A stretch of 64,000 nt of DNA, taken from contig JAUMIR010000005.1 of assembly GCA_030847615.1 (NCBI GenBank), positions 172,822,596-172,886,595 on the forward strand, in the 5' to 3' direction. Positions 21,416 to 32,748 of the stretch are shown piece by piece; position 1 is the stretch's first letter; each line of letters opens with the position of its first letter. This DNA comes from Gambelia wislizenii. Taxonomy: Eukaryota; Chordata; Lepidosauria; Squamata; Crotaphytidae. A model generated the notes under the pieces. The model saw nothing but the letters and a program-made list of their open reading frames with translations, made no database searches and was not told the origin of the DNA. The translations under genes were made by a program, and so were the position numbers.

Positions 21416-22521
21416 TAGATCAGTGCATTCTATATAAATGCTACCAAGACTGAAACACAGCAATAAAAAAATGCAACAATTAATTTGGTTAATTTAGGCT
21501 ATATGCAAATTTGTATGACATATTTGTGGAATATGCTAGTCTGAGGAACTTGGATCTGGCACCCCCAGGGATCCATAACTGAGCAAGGATGGAAGGTCCA
21601 GTATTGCATAGGTTATACTCCAAATTGAATTCTGAGAAAGTATTCTGGGAGCATGTGTTGTGATGATTTCCTATTGGCTTTGTAATAACTGGCAGTGTAA
21701 TTTGAATTGGCTGCAATCCTGTGCACAATTTAATCAACAGCAAGGTGCTGTCAAGCACTTTCGATTATTTTTGAAGCAAAGGGATTCATGTGTTTGGCAT
21801 GATTTTGGAGTACACAGGTCTGTTTCATTTATAATAATTTTTCTGTAAAACCTGTAAGGTGACCAGAAATAAATGCTCCTGGTTTTGATCCAAACCCACA
21901 TGGGACTGGAAATAGATAAATGTCTTTTCCAAACATGCACACATGCCTTCCTTATACCCAAACAGCTGCTTGTGTTAATTAAGCAGTTTGGTTGGCCCGT
22001 TCTGCATTGAAGCCTCCTTTTAGTGCAACATGACCTTACTCCAGAAAATCAGGTTTTAAGCCATGAATTCATAGTTCTGGTGTCACAGTCATTTCAGCCA
22101 TGGGGCAAAGTCTGCCTTTGTTGACTCCCAGGATGGATGGAAAATAAACTGATATGTAGCCAAGATTTGTTTTGACCATATCCAGTTCTTGGTTTAGGAA
22201 ATGATTAATGGAAGCCTGCACATATTTTTCATGTTTCTATACCTGGAAAAGCAGTGTGATCATCAGATTCCCCACTCCCCACCCCAAATTTACTTTTCTG
22301 AATTAGACGCAAGTAAATTAACATAAACATGTAAACTGTTGGGCAGGATTATGTGTGTTTTTGAATATACAAATTTGAAATATGTGTATTTGAATTTTTT
22401 TTTACAGAAACATGCTTCAGCAAATGTGGAATATGTGTAAAAATGCACACATTAAGAAAAATGCAAAATGTCCACACAAGAAAGGAGATACAATCTCATT
22501 ATCTATGTGCCAGTATTCCAA
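21416..22521. other. No gene recognised
   Basis: No motif I can identify. A run of tttgaaatatgtgtatttga repeats loosely near 22340-22400. Confidence 0.45.
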
Positions 22522-22745
22522 AACTGGGAGTGGGATCTTGCGCGGCAGGGGGTCATTTTCGGACGCCGCTGTCCCTCTTCCGGGATCCTTCATTGCACGT
22601 CCGTGAAGCTTTGGAAGCGGCCGCACCATATTTTAAGCACAGGCAACTTCCATGCAAAATGACCCCCTGCCGTGCAAGAGTGTCATTCCTCTCCTGGGAC
22701 CTAATTCCATGGTAGGCACTGTTAAACGCTGTCTGGAAATCTCCA
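22522..22745. mobile_element. Foldback element, partial copy
   Basis: The inner arms are inverted: gcggcagggggtcatttt (22542-22559) against aaaatgaccccctgccg (22657-22673). The right outer arm (ccatggtaggcactgtta, then aaacgctgtctggaaatctcc) matches the outer arm of the complete copy at 26143-26500, while the left outer arm is missing. It is G+C-rich with CpGs and non-coding. Confidence 0.7.
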
Positions 22746-22838
22746 GGGATTTCCTTCATGATTTCCTGCATGGCAGGAGGTTGGACTAGATGGCCCTTGT
22801 GGTCTCTTCCAACTCTACAATTCTATGATTCTATGATA
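22746..22838 (+). mobile_element. CR1 LINE 3' end
   Basis: The sequence gcaggaggttggactagatg, gcccttgtggtctcttccaa and a terminal ATTCTATGATTCTATGAT is the canonical CR1 3' end in sense orientation. Only about 90 bp is retained. Confidence 0.92.
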
Positions 22839-23149
22839 TCCTCACAGGGGATCCACAAAGACTTGAAGGCTGTTTGGCCCACCTCCTCCCTGTAGTGGAG
22901 TAGCCATGTGACAGGAACCAAGGCAAAGGCTGGCTGGCTTCACCTGCACATTGCCATTCAATCCACTCCAGCCACAAACATGCAGGAAGAAGCAAGAGTG
23001 CCTCTGAGGGAAAAGTTAATGGATGGTGTAATTGTATTGCTTTTGTTGTTAGCTATTATTATTAGGGTTTTAAATCTTGAGTTAAAGTCTTGGGGCAAAA
23101 AAAGATATTTAAAGAGGGTTCCTGGTAAAGAAAAAGTTAAGAACCAGTG
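22839..23149 (+). mobile_element. hAT-like non-autonomous element, 5'-truncated
   Basis: It is homologous to the nested repeats at 31669-32048 and 34164-34595 (gccaaggcaaaggctggctg; gtgcctctgagggaa; agatatttaaagagggt). The right end reads ggtaaagaaaaagttaagaa followed by CCAGTG, near-complementary to the CAGTGGTTCTTAA-type start of the fuller copy. No transposase is present. Confidence 0.65.
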
Positions 23150-23284
23150 CTTAGCCCAATGACTCTCACATAGCACTAATGGGATACTGGTGTTTTAGTG
23201 ACAACAATAAAACCATTGTTCCCAGTAATATTACTCCAAATTTTCATTTATATTCTTTATGTTCTTCTGTTAAAAGAACCAGAG

Positions 23285-23505
23285 TGTTGTAGAAGTTTCA
23301 GCATTGCCGTATGACTGTGGAGACAAGGGTTTGAATCCTTACTCAGCCATGAATACCCACTGGGTGACTTTGGGCAAGTCACACTCTCTCAGCTTCAAAG
23401 GAAGTCAAAAGCAGACCCTCTTTGAACATACCTTGCCTAGAAAACCCCATGATAAATTTGCCTTAGTCAGAAATGACTTCAAGGCACATGGGCAAACACA
23501 CACAA
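23285..23505 (+). mobile_element. tRNA-derived SINE
   Basis: A B-box-like GGGTTTGAATCC, then cactgggtgactttgggcaa and ctctcagcttcaaaggaa, and a BovB-like tail (gaaatgacttcaaggcacat) ending in CA repeats match the SINE at 852-1084. I found no clear target duplication. Confidence 0.85.
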
Positions 23506-23588
23506 ATTCCTTTTGCAGGTTGAACTCAGTTGGCAGCAAGGGGAGGAAGCTGAAGAAGACCAAGGGGTGAAGGGAGGGAGAGAGGGGG

Positions 23589-23590
23589 GA

Positions 23591-23626
<36 letters not shown>

Positions 23627-23628
23627 AA
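23589..23628. repeat. (GAAA)n microsatellite
   Basis: About ten AAAG/GAAA units, followed by C/T-rich sequence. Open frames here are low-complexity artefacts. Confidence 0.97.
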
Positions 23629-24289
23629 CCTTTTCGCAGGGGAGAACAAGAGATGACTCACCTTCCCTCCCCCCCCTCTCTCTCACACACTCACCCCTCT
23701 CCAACAGGAGTTTGACGATGATCCTGGGAGGAGGGGGAAGAAGCAACAAACTCCCTCCAGAATCAGCCACTCAAAGAAAGCTCCGTCTTTCTCTTTTGCT
23801 TTTGCTTTGCTTTCTAGTTTGGGAGATGCTGGTTGTTGTTTTTTTAAGCCAGCAGGAGGTTTCTTGAGGAGGAGGGTTAGGTCCAGGTGGGGCCCCCTGC
23901 CTGTGTGGGCCCCCCCGCAGATGCTGATTTGGCGGTATGGTTAAGCCGGCCCTGACAGGGAGATTCCTTGGGGGTCACTGGTGGTACTGAAATTTGCTAG
24001 TGAATTCTCCTCCTCTTCTTTTGAGGTAGGTGATGGGAAAGACCTTTTCCTGAAACTTTGGAGTGTTGCACTCAGCGTACACAGCACTGAGCTAGATGGA
24101 TAGGAAGTTAATTTTTAAAAATGGAATCCTTAACAAAGTATTTCTATACAGAATGCTTTTGTTTACTGTTCAGGTCACCCTGCCATGCTCCATACCATTC
24201 CCACATTCTGTGACTGCTAAGCATGTCCAGTTTTGGAGCTTCCCAAAAGGTTGCATTCTTGGGTAGCATGGGTACCTGCACCCCCTGGT

Positions 24290-24291
24290 GC

Positions 24292-24349
<58 letters not shown>

Positions 24350-24354
24350 TCTAT
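24290..24354. repeat. (GTCT)n(ATCT)n compound microsatellite
   Basis: About ten GTCT units switch to about six ATCT units. Confidence 0.97.
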
Positions 24355-24795
24355 GGGGTTGCCTATACAAGCCCGCAGCTGTGACTTGTCTTAATGGTCT
24401 TACAGCCCCATAAACTTCTCATGCCCTTTTGCACAGGGATTGTGGGTGGTGAAGAGGCTAGCATCTCTTTCCATTCTCCAAGGCTGGAAAGGAATATCAT
24501 TAGCTGCTTGGCTGCTTGGTCAGCCACTCAGAGGAGGAAGAGGAGGAGGGAGAAAGCCCCCCCCACCTCCTCTGTAAACAACTAGCCAGGCTAAGGTGAA
24601 AAATCAACCTAAGGGCACTGATTTAAAAAAAAAACTCCAGGAAAAGCCACAAAGGCTTTTCCTTCAGAGTTTTTGATGTTTTTAGATCCCCTCTTTCCAA
24701 ATAAGGTGATACAATGCAGGATCCCATTAAGAAAGGTAGGATTCTCCTCACATTCCATGAGGAGTGTTTTCACCATTTAGACAGCCCCTATCCAC

Positions 24796-24826
24796 CTATC
24801 TATCTATCTATCTATCTATCTATCTC
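24796..24826. repeat. (TATC)n microsatellite
   Basis: About seven TATC units. Confidence 0.96.
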
Positions 24827-24938
24827 ATGGTACTTCTATATGTTGTGCTGTCTCCCCAAACTGGGTGATGCTTCCCTAATTAAGGAATTATGCTGATTAA
24901 TGATGATGCCATTTTGTGTATCATGCTATGTTGACTAC

Positions 24939-25158
24939 ACAAGAGGTCCTTTCACACTACAGAGTTATAGTTCTATATTCCACTTTAGCTGCCACATCCT
25001 GGGGGAATCCTGATATTTGTAGTTTAGTGCGGTACTAGAGTTCTCTGGCTGAGAACTTTAAAGATCCCTCCCTAAACTGCAAATCTCAGGATTACACGCA
25101 ATGTCTCTAGTTAAAAAGGAATATAGTGCTACCATTGTGTAGTGTGAAAGGGCTCAAG
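24939..25158. mobile_element. MITE family B, hAT-like, copy 1
   Basis: The ends are inverted: aagaggtcctttcacactac on the left and gtagtgtgaaagggctc on the right. The inner arms are also mirrored (ctgccacatcctgggggaat and aatctcaggattacacgcaa). About 220 bp, non-coding. Two further copies lie at 29241-29472 and 29645-29870. Assignment to hAT is from general resemblance only. Confidence 0.75.
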
Positions 25159-26142
25159 TATTCATATTAAAAAATGAGATCATTGCTAATATATAGAATA
25201 AATAAGACAGTAGACCAGAGCAACATGGCTCATCACTGAACCTAAAGTGACAAGTGATGTCAAAAGTAACTCTTCTAGACTACAAAGGTGGCTGTGGGAG
25301 CAGAGGCCAAAATAGTAACTTTCCCCATCTCTGAAAATAACATTATATGACTTTTGATAGCATTAAATTGCAAATGCTATTATGGATGTTTTTCGAAGGG
25401 AAAGGATGCATGCATATTCATGCAGTCACTGGAGTCCTCTGTATCTGCCTTTAATGCTTACAAAATATGAAAAATAGAAGGCAACCATGTTACATTATTT
25501 TAAACATATAAAAGGTTTGCCCTTAACATTTCACATTACCTGTCAGCTCAGTTCAGTTGCCAGACTGAAATTAATTTGTTAATCTCCCTAGAAATATGTC
25601 TCTGCCTTGCAGCTAGATGACTAACATGCAAAACTTTCCACACTTAACAACAAATTTACAAGTCAAACAAATAGTTTTATGTTCTTTTTATTTTTCTGTC
25701 AGCGGCCAGCTGAATATCTTAGCTCTTCATTCTGTTTGTCTCCCAGCATGCCTTAGCAGGAGCTTCCTCTTAAGACACCTACCTCCAACAATCAAATAGA
25801 TATTTAAATGAGATTCCATAGGGGGTTAAAAACATAAAGAGAGCAGTGTTTTAATTCAAGCACTGAAAACTAAGCATAATTTTACGTATCATCTTTTATC
25901 TACTAAATACCTTGCAGGGTTTTGTGCTTCAAAGAAAAGGCAGAAAACCTGGCAAAACCAAACTATGCACTGCCACAGTGGCAAGTGATCTTTCTGTCTT
26001 ACATATATCGTATGGCCTTTCTCTTTCACTGTACCAGAGCTGCATAATTTTTCCATGTTCATGTTATGAAGTCTTGTAAAACAGCAGGATCTGCTTTGAG
26101 AGCCAGTTTTGTGGTCCAGTGTGAGGTACTTGGTTAGAATGA
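25159..26142. other. No gene recognised
   Basis: A/T-rich sequence without recognisable repeats or coding motifs. This is one of the few long stretches in the window with no transposon signature. Confidence 0.45.
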
Positions 26143-26500
26143 TGGGAGATTTTCAGACCGCGTTTTACCATGGCTCATGCGGGAGGAGCTTCCGGGAGAG
26201 GGACAGCAGTCTTGCCCGGTAGAGGGTCATTTTCGGATGATGCTGTCCCTCTCCCGAAACCATCCGTGTCACTTCTGTGAAGCTTCAGAAGCCGCAGAGC
26301 CATATTTTAATCACGGAGTTTGCCTGTGATTAAAATATGGTGCTGAGGCTTCCAAAGCTTCACGGAAGTGACACGGATGGTTTCGGGAGAGGGACGGCGG
26401 CGTCCGAAAATGACCTTCTGCAGCACAAGACCGTCGTCCCTCTCCCGAAAGCTCCTCCCGCATGAGCCACGGTAAAACGCAGTCTGAAAATCTCCATAGA
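26143..26500. mobile_element. Long foldback (palindromic) element
   Basis: Nearly the whole 358 bp is an inverted repeat. The left arm starts ggagattttcagaccgcgtt and the right arm ends aaaacgcagtctgaaaatct followed by CC. The inner arms (ggtttcgggagagggac; accatccgtgtcacttc) also pair, leaving a loop of only a few dozen bases near 26300-26330. The arms are G+C-rich with many CpGs. It is non-autonomous and the host flanks (ATG and ATA) are inconclusive as a 3-bp duplication. Confidence 0.85.
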
Positions 26501-27032
26501 CTGGAGAATGGGAAATCCAGGTTCTAGTCTTCACTGTGCTGTGGAATTGGCTAGTTGAGCTTGAACCAGATACTCTCTCTTAAACTGACCCTAACAGGAT
26601 TGAGGCAATCATGCCATCCTGAGCTCACTAAGGAAACTTGAGGTATAAATGTAGCCAATCTTTAATAATAGAGTTGCCATCTGTCTCCTCCATAGCTTCA
26701 AGATGAGACCTGGACACACAAACCTTGGCATAGATACTAAAGGGATCCTGAGGGATGTATCTTGATGCTATTTTGTTTTCAAAATTAATAAAGAGAGAGA
26801 GAGACTGGCCAACATCTGGCCAAAGGTTTCCCATTCTGGTGTAGTGTATTGTAGAACTCTGATGATCAAAACAGAATGTTAAATTCCATATTTTTACATT
26901 AAAACCTAAGTTTCAAAGGGCAATGCATAGATTTAAAATAGGTTCTTCCTGTTGTTGCTGACATTGTTAATTGCTCTCAGTTGTCAGCTTTGACATATGC
27001 AATCCTAAACATGAAAGACATCCAAACCACTG
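26501..27032. other. No gene recognised
   Basis: No motif identified. A short GA repeat occurs near 26792-26804. Confidence 0.45.
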
Positions 27033-27395
27033 TGTCATCAACAGCCCTGCTCTGATCTTGTAAACACAAGGCCACGGCTTCCCTGATTGGGTCTATCACC
27101 TGTAATGTGGTCTTCCTCTTTCCTATGGCTTTTGACCTTACCAAACATTATTGTTTTTTTCTAGTGAGTCATTGTCTTCTCATGATATGTCCAAAATACA
27201 ACAGTCTCAGTTTAGTCATCTTGGCTTCCAGGAAGAGTTCAGGCTTGATTTGTCCTCAGACCCATTTATTTGTCTTTTTTCAGTCCATAGTATCCACAGA
27301 ACTCTCTTCCAACACCAATGTCAAATGAGTTGATTTTCTTTCAATCAGCTTTCTTCACAGTCCAGCTTTCACAGCCATACATATAGGGCAACTTC
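27033..27395 (-). pseudogene. RTE/BovB LINE ORF C-terminal fragment
   Basis: Translated on the minus strand, this gives the end of the BovB ORF in broken frames: a YGCESWT-like start, then WCWRRVLRIPWTA, LSYFGHIMRRQDSLEKTIM, LGKVEGSRKRGR and RWIDSVKEA-like blocks. Frameshifts are numerous. BovB is a major squamate LINE and the likely mobiliser of the SINEs in this window. The 3' UTR is not evident. Confidence 0.82.
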
Positions 27396-29240
27396 AAATC
27401 ATTGTAAAATTTGGCCAAGAGCCCCCCAAACCTGGAGTGCCCCACAGTAATGGTATTTTGCAGCAGCTGAGATTTGTCTTAACGATGTTTTTGCCCCCAT
27501 AAGCTGGCAATCCAGATGGTGTAAGGCTACTTCTGAGAAAGAATCACACTTTTTAGCCCTTAAACCAGCTTTGCTCTGAGATGGGCAAAGCTAGGGAAAA
27601 CCCCAAGGTCTACTGGAAACTCTGGAAGGAACTCGGGTTCTTTTGCCATGTGGGCAGCTGGATCAGGTCTGATTCAGCCTGGTCCAATTGTCCACATGGC
27701 AAAACCATGCCACCCCCCCTTCCCTTCACTGAGCAGCACAGGGAAGTGGATGGATTGTCTTGGAGCTGCTTCTGCTTCCTTGCTGGCCTTGCGATACAGT
27801 TTTTCCTCAGTGTGCACTCATGCACATGCCCTGAGGACTCTGCTACCTTTGTGAGTGCAATCTTGGGGTTCCTCTGACTGGGAATTCCCTTTAATTGTGC
27901 CTCCTTTGATCTAGCTGCCACCACCCTTTGAATTCTACACCCCCTTATAACACAGTCCAAAGGGAGACTGTGGTGTTTCCTTCTCTGCTTTCTGCCACTT
28001 GCAGAGATTTATCTCCCCCTCCCTTATAACCAGAAGAGGGGAGAAATGACCGAGCAAACAAGGCACATGTTCACATCAGCTGAAGAAAGATTAGAAAAAG
28101 CTTAATATTCTAAGCAGAGTTTATAACATGCACATAATTCTCAGCCAAGGCTCCTCTCTCCAGGTACATTCATAGAAGTTACAGATATAGTTAAGCATTC
28201 ATTTAAACATTCAGCAAAGTGGGGAAATAAATATAATTCCCTAATGCAATCTAGCTAATACATTTCCTGATCTCTATGGAATTCAGTCTGTTGAAATCAG
28301 AAGAGACTGTGAGCCAGGGCTATCCAGCCCATCTCCAACAGCCTTTCTCCAGCAGCCTGAGGTTCTCACCCCTGAGGCAGTATTTATTACCTTGTATTGG
28401 AGGTTTCTGGAAGATCACTCTGTAAGTCTTGATTGGTCATTTTTCTCTGCTGACCTGTGACATCTGTGATGATGTCAACCCTAAAAGGTGTTACCTTCCT
28501 CCAGACCCTAGTTAACCCTTTGTTTATCTGATGATGTGCTGGAAGATAATGGGAAATAGGGTCTTACCATTATCACTGAGCTGCATGGAAAGCATGCCTG
28601 ACATGCTATTGCTTCTACTGAGGGTAGGAATGGGTGCCCAGATATGTGATCAACAAGGTCACTCTACCCCTTCCTCATTGACTGCACAGGCACCCCATTC
28701 TGACCTCAGCAGAAGTGATGGCACACTGGGAAGACTCTCCAAAGAGCTCCAAGGTCAGCAAGGAAGTGACAGCAGTGGCAGCTCCAAAAACAGGGGAAAG
28801 GCCAGTTGAACTTGTGTGGGCAATGATACACCAATCCAGGGCTAGTCTGGAGCATCATGCTCTGGACTGGCCTTGGATTAAAGAGCCAGTGTAGAGGAGC
28901 CCTGTGTATGAGAGAAATGCTGAAATAGAAGTGAAATTACCAAAGCTTGCCTTTGAAACATCTGAACAAGAAGGTAGGTAAGAATTACGTGCTGTGAAAA
29001 TTATGAATCACAGAGAGTCATAGTATTTATCCAGCTGTGTTAGCAATACTTTTGTGGCTTAGTGGGAAGGACAAGGTGTTTTTTTGTTTGTTTTTTTTTT
29101 TACCCGCTCTTGCTGGTGTTTTGATATTCAACAACCTGCAGACAGAATTTTCAAGAAGTTTTCTTGATGTCTTTGAAGAAATCACAAAATAGTTGAGAAA
29201 AGCAAAGAAGGAGACATTATGAAGGAATGACTTGCTTTTA
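27396..29240. other. No gene; small inverted repeat
   Basis: No coding exon is supported. Short inverted arms, tttgccatgtgg and ccacatggcaaaa, lie at about 27641-27653 and 27694-27706. Region 27990-28500 contains a reverse TATA-like TTATAA and an AATAAATAT word, which could be an old LTR, but I cannot show it. Confidence 0.4.
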
Positions 29241-29472
29241 CAAAGATCTCTTCACATTGCACAATTACAGTGCTATAGTTCCTCTTTAACTGCCATGGAA
29301 ACATCCTATGGAAACCTGGAACTTGCAGTTTAGGGAGAGGCACTTAGAAACCTGAGCCAGAAAGCTGTAACACCTCACAAGATGACCAACACTAGAATTC
29401 CACAAGATGCAACCATGGCAGTTAAATGGAAAGTGGTGCTATACTTCTGTAGTGTGAAAGGACCTCTTATGG
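29241..29472. mobile_element. MITE family B, copy 2
   Basis: The left end (agatctcttcacattgcaca) and right end (tgtagtgtgaaaggacctct) are inverted, with mirrored inner words (aactgccatggaaac and gcaaccatggcagtt). It is the same family as 24939-25158. Confidence 0.75.
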
Positions 29473-29644
29473 ATCTTTTACAACATGGACCATCCACAAA
29501 ATGGAATCTTCCATATTCAGCAATAATCAATATAATTCCATAATCAAGGAATAATCAGCCACGAAATGTCTGGCCTTGATCTGTGTTCAAGATATCTATG
29601 ATCTGCTGCAAGCACATCTGTTAGTCTAAAGCTGTATATGTATA

Positions 29645-29870
29645 TATCCCTTTCACAGTACAGTCATGGCCCTATATTTCACTTCCATTGGCATGCCAGC
29701 ATCCTGTAGAACCTTGGACTTTCTACTTTGGTGGGGCATTAGTACTTCTGTTTTGGAATTCTAATTACCTACCCCTAAACTGCAAATCCTAGTATTCCAT
29801 AGGACGAGAACACGGCAGTTAAAATGGACTCACAGTGCTATAATTGTATAGTATGAAAGGGCCCTTGAAT
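29645..29870. mobile_element. MITE family B, copy 3
   Basis: The left end ccctttcacagtacagt and right end tatagtatgaaagggccc are inverted. The internal words aaactgcaaatcctagtatt match copy 1 (aaactgcaaatctcaggatt). It lies only about 170 bp from copy 2. Confidence 0.72.
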
Positions 29871-30141
29871 TGGTCATACTATTAGCCAGAGTGAAACAGC
29901 AACCTCAGGGGTCATAAATGAGCAGCAAATTGTGAGTTATGTATTTCATTGTTGTTGTATTTTCACAGTCATGTTGGCAGGGAAGCACTTATGGAATTTT
30001 CTGCTTTTATATACTATGTACCTTAACCTGGATGGATATGAGGCAATATTTGCTGCTCTGCCTCTAGCACCAAGCTGTATTGGGAAAAAAACCCTGAACT
30101 CTTCCATGACAGAGCATTAGGATCATAGCACAAAACACATA

Positions 30142-30228
30142 CAGTCAGACTCTAGATTACCATGGGAACCAGAAACCATGGGTAACAACGAACCCCATTA
30201 AAATAAAGGACATCCAGTAAAATCATAA
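30142..30228. mobile_element. pogo-like MITE family C, left half
   Basis: It starts CAGTCAGACTCTAGATTACC after a TA (30140-30141) and continues ccattaaaataaaggacatc and cagtaaaatcata. The matching right half is at 35214-35335. The intervening 5 kb is the Helitron-like tandem array. The complete relative at 41631-41893 shows that the two halves are one element. Confidence 0.85.
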
Positions 30229-31109
30229 TCTATATATATAATTCTCTTGGGTATGTTGCCATTTCCAGTGTGCTGGTTGGCTGCTTAGGAAACATACCCA
30301 ACCAATCATAGCACTGTGTTGGCCAGCCAATCAGCAGCTTGAGGGTGTTTTCAGCACCACCTCCTTGGCCTACAGCCACATCTTTGCCTGTTGAGCTGCA
30401 GTAACTAAATACTCAGCCAGATCCCCTTGCTGTCTTAATATGCATGCATGGGGGGGGGAAATAATGTTACTTTCTATACATCCCCAAACTCTTTCTTCTT
30501 TTTCCTCCTGTCCTACCTTGCAGGGTAGGGGTTTCCCCACTTCCCCTGTTCTTCACCCCTTCTTCACCCAAAAACATGAGCCCTTCCCCCCTCCTTCTGT
30601 CAGGGTGATATTGCTTTAAGTGTAAAAGGAAAAATGTTGGAGCAACAGACCCCGGACTAGCACAGCTGAAGTGGGTTTGTTCACAGCTGTGGCTAGGCAG
30701 AGGGATGACTAGCAAACACTCCTATATAGCCAAAGCACATGTTGCATTGTGTGTGGGTAGGTGTTGTGGAGAATGAGGAGTGTTGCTGTTGAATTTGTTT
30801 ATGAGGTTTGCTCTGTATATACTGTATTTGTTTAGTTTGTTTATACTGAAACTGAAGATAAAGACCTCCAGATATTTTTGGATGAACCTCACCATCTGTA
30901 AGGTTTTGTGTGTGTGAAAGTGGGTCAAAGTTGTGGAACAACTGCTAGCTGAAGCCTTTGTATTTGTGCCCTTTCTGCTGTGCAGTTCTGCTGTTTTGGC
31001 TACTCCTGGGTTAGTTTGTCTGCAGGCTGTGCCAGGTGCCTCCCAGCAGGCCTATACTGAGTGGACACCTTCTGTTCTGTAAAACTTACAGGCTGCAAAA
31101 ATAAAATAA

Positions 31110-31114
<5 letters not shown>

Positions 31115-31142
<28 letters not shown>
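31115..31142. repeat. (TA)n microsatellite
   Basis: About 14 TA units inside Helitron-like unit 1. Unit 2 has an A homopolymer at the matching place, so the expansion postdates duplication. Confidence 0.95.
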
Positions 31143-31146
<4 letters not shown>

Positions 31147-31668
31147 GAAAGGGGTGGGAAGGAGATGGGAGGCCACCCTGGTGTTCCAAGCCCACTTTCT
31201 CCTCCTTGGGTGACCCCTTGGGATACTCTAGCTTCCCCTGGCTCTGCTTCCCATGGGGAGAAAGGCTTTCTTTGCAAATGCTGCACAGGGCTGCTGCCTG
31301 CTAAAAAAAAAAAAACCCTCCAGCTAGTGGGAGGAATCAAAGCTGGTGTGAGACAGGGAATAGAATGGAGCAAAGTGGGCTCTCACTGGCTGCCAGCTTC
31401 TCCCCCATGGCAATCCAGCATGTTGCCCTCGAAGGGCAGCTGGTGACACAGTGGAAAGCTGAGGCTCTGTGGTCTGTGGGCGGGGCAAAGGTGAGTCCAA
31501 AGAATCACGAAAAAGTTAGAGGTGACAATTCCACCCCTTGCTAGAGAGACTCCTTTGCTCCCTTTTCTATTCATTTCTATTTTAACAAGTGGTGGACGAG
31601 GGTCCCTAGACCCCTCTTCTCTAAATGAGGCAGAGCTTTTGCATGCTATTTTTGCCAAATATCTAGAC

Positions 31669-32048
31669 AAGTGGTTCTTAAGCTGAGGTCTGGGGACCCC
31701 CAGGGCTCCTCAGTGTCCTCACAGGGGGTCTGCGAAGGCATGAAGGCTGCTCAGACCACCTCCTGCCTGCAGTGGAGTGGCCATGTAACAGGAGCCAAGG
31801 CAAAGGCTGGCTGGGTGCCTTGGCCTGCTCATTGCCATTCAGTCCACTTCAGCCACAAACTTGCAGGAGGAAGCAGGAGAAAAGACTTTCCTCCCACTCC
31901 AGTGCCTCTGAGGGAAGAGTTCATGGATGGTGTAACTGCATCATCATCATCATCATCATCATGGTTTAAAATCAAAAGTCTTGGAGGTCCATGGCAACAA
32001 AAGATATTTAAAGAGGGTCCCTGATAAAGAAAAGGTTAAGAGCTACTG
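31669..32048 (+). mobile_element. hAT-like repeat nested in Helitron-like unit 1
   Basis: It begins CAAGTGGTTCTTAAGC and ends aaaaggttaagagctactg. The ends are inverted, and the interior matches 22839-23149 and 34164-34595. An ATC repeat (31939-31961) interrupts it. It is non-coding. Its presence at the same place in both units means it was acquired before the unit duplicated or spread. Confidence 0.65.
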
Positions 32049-32425
32049 GTGTAATTGTGTTGTATAAAGAAAAGGTTCAGAGCCACTGGCATAACTGTAT
32101 AAGCATTAGTATTACTATTAGTATAGATGTAGTTGCAACATGGAGCTTGGAGTGGCAGTGTTCCTTTCACATGGTTCAGCTACATGGTATTATTTTAGGG
32201 AAAAAACTGCATTTTTTTACATGTGGGTGGTGATTGGCTGAGGGAGTGAGAGGAGGGAGCAGCTGGGGGTGTAGATTCAGATTGAGTGGCAGGAGTGGAT
32301 TGTGAGGTAGAAAGGGAATTTGCATGTGGGTGGTGATTGGCTGAGGGAATGAGGGGATTGGCTGGGTATGTTTCCTAAGCCTAAGCCTCCAATCAGCACA
32401 CTGGGAAAGGAAACATACCCAAACC

Positions 32426-32452
32426 ATATATAGGTATAGGTATAGGTATAGT
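32426..32452. repeat. (TATAGG)n short tandem repeat
   Basis: About four units of TATAGG directly after the inverted 5' block. Confidence 0.85.
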
Positions 32453-32748
32453 TTATTTTGTAAAAATTGAGTCAGTGAAGATGGACCTCCCAACTAATTA
32501 ATTGGATATTTGGAATAGTAGACATTATTTACTCTGTTATAGAACTAGACCAAATTTTGATATGGGCTTTGATATCATCCAGGTGCCCAGGGGGTCATAT
32601 CATTGCCCCACCACCCCTGCTGCTGCTGTGACGGTACCCAGGCAGTCAACTGCTGGTGGCGGTGGCAGCAGCTGGGGCAGGGCAACAGAGCAACTCACCC
32701 TTAATGCACCACTGGTGTATGTTACATCGTGTACAGCTAGTATCTTTA

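Larger units (their letters stand above)
30229..32740 (+). mobile_element. Helitron-like unit 1
   Basis: This 2512-bp unit starts TCTATATATATAATTCTCTT after a host A and ends GTACAGCTAG before a T. That fits Helitron rules (5' TC, 3' CTRR, insertion between A and T, no target duplication). A weak 5-bp stem (TGTAC/GTACA with one bulged T) lies just before the CTAG. It carries a 5'-terminal stem-loop, a nested hAT-like repeat (31669-32048), TA, ATC and TATAGG microsatellites, and an inverted copy of its 5' block at 32356-32430. No Rep or helicase coding is visible, so it is non-autonomous. Unit 2 follows in the same orientation after 8 bp. Confidence 0.68.

Noticed and set aside
23405..23770. 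Serine/leucine-rich 121-residue minus-strand frame
   Set aside because: It crosses a GAAA microsatellite and pyrimidine-rich sequence; low complexity, with no domain.
27581..27960. Overlapping 98- and 116-residue frames on opposite strands
   Set aside because: They partly arise from a local inverted repeat and have no recognisable domain or exon borders.
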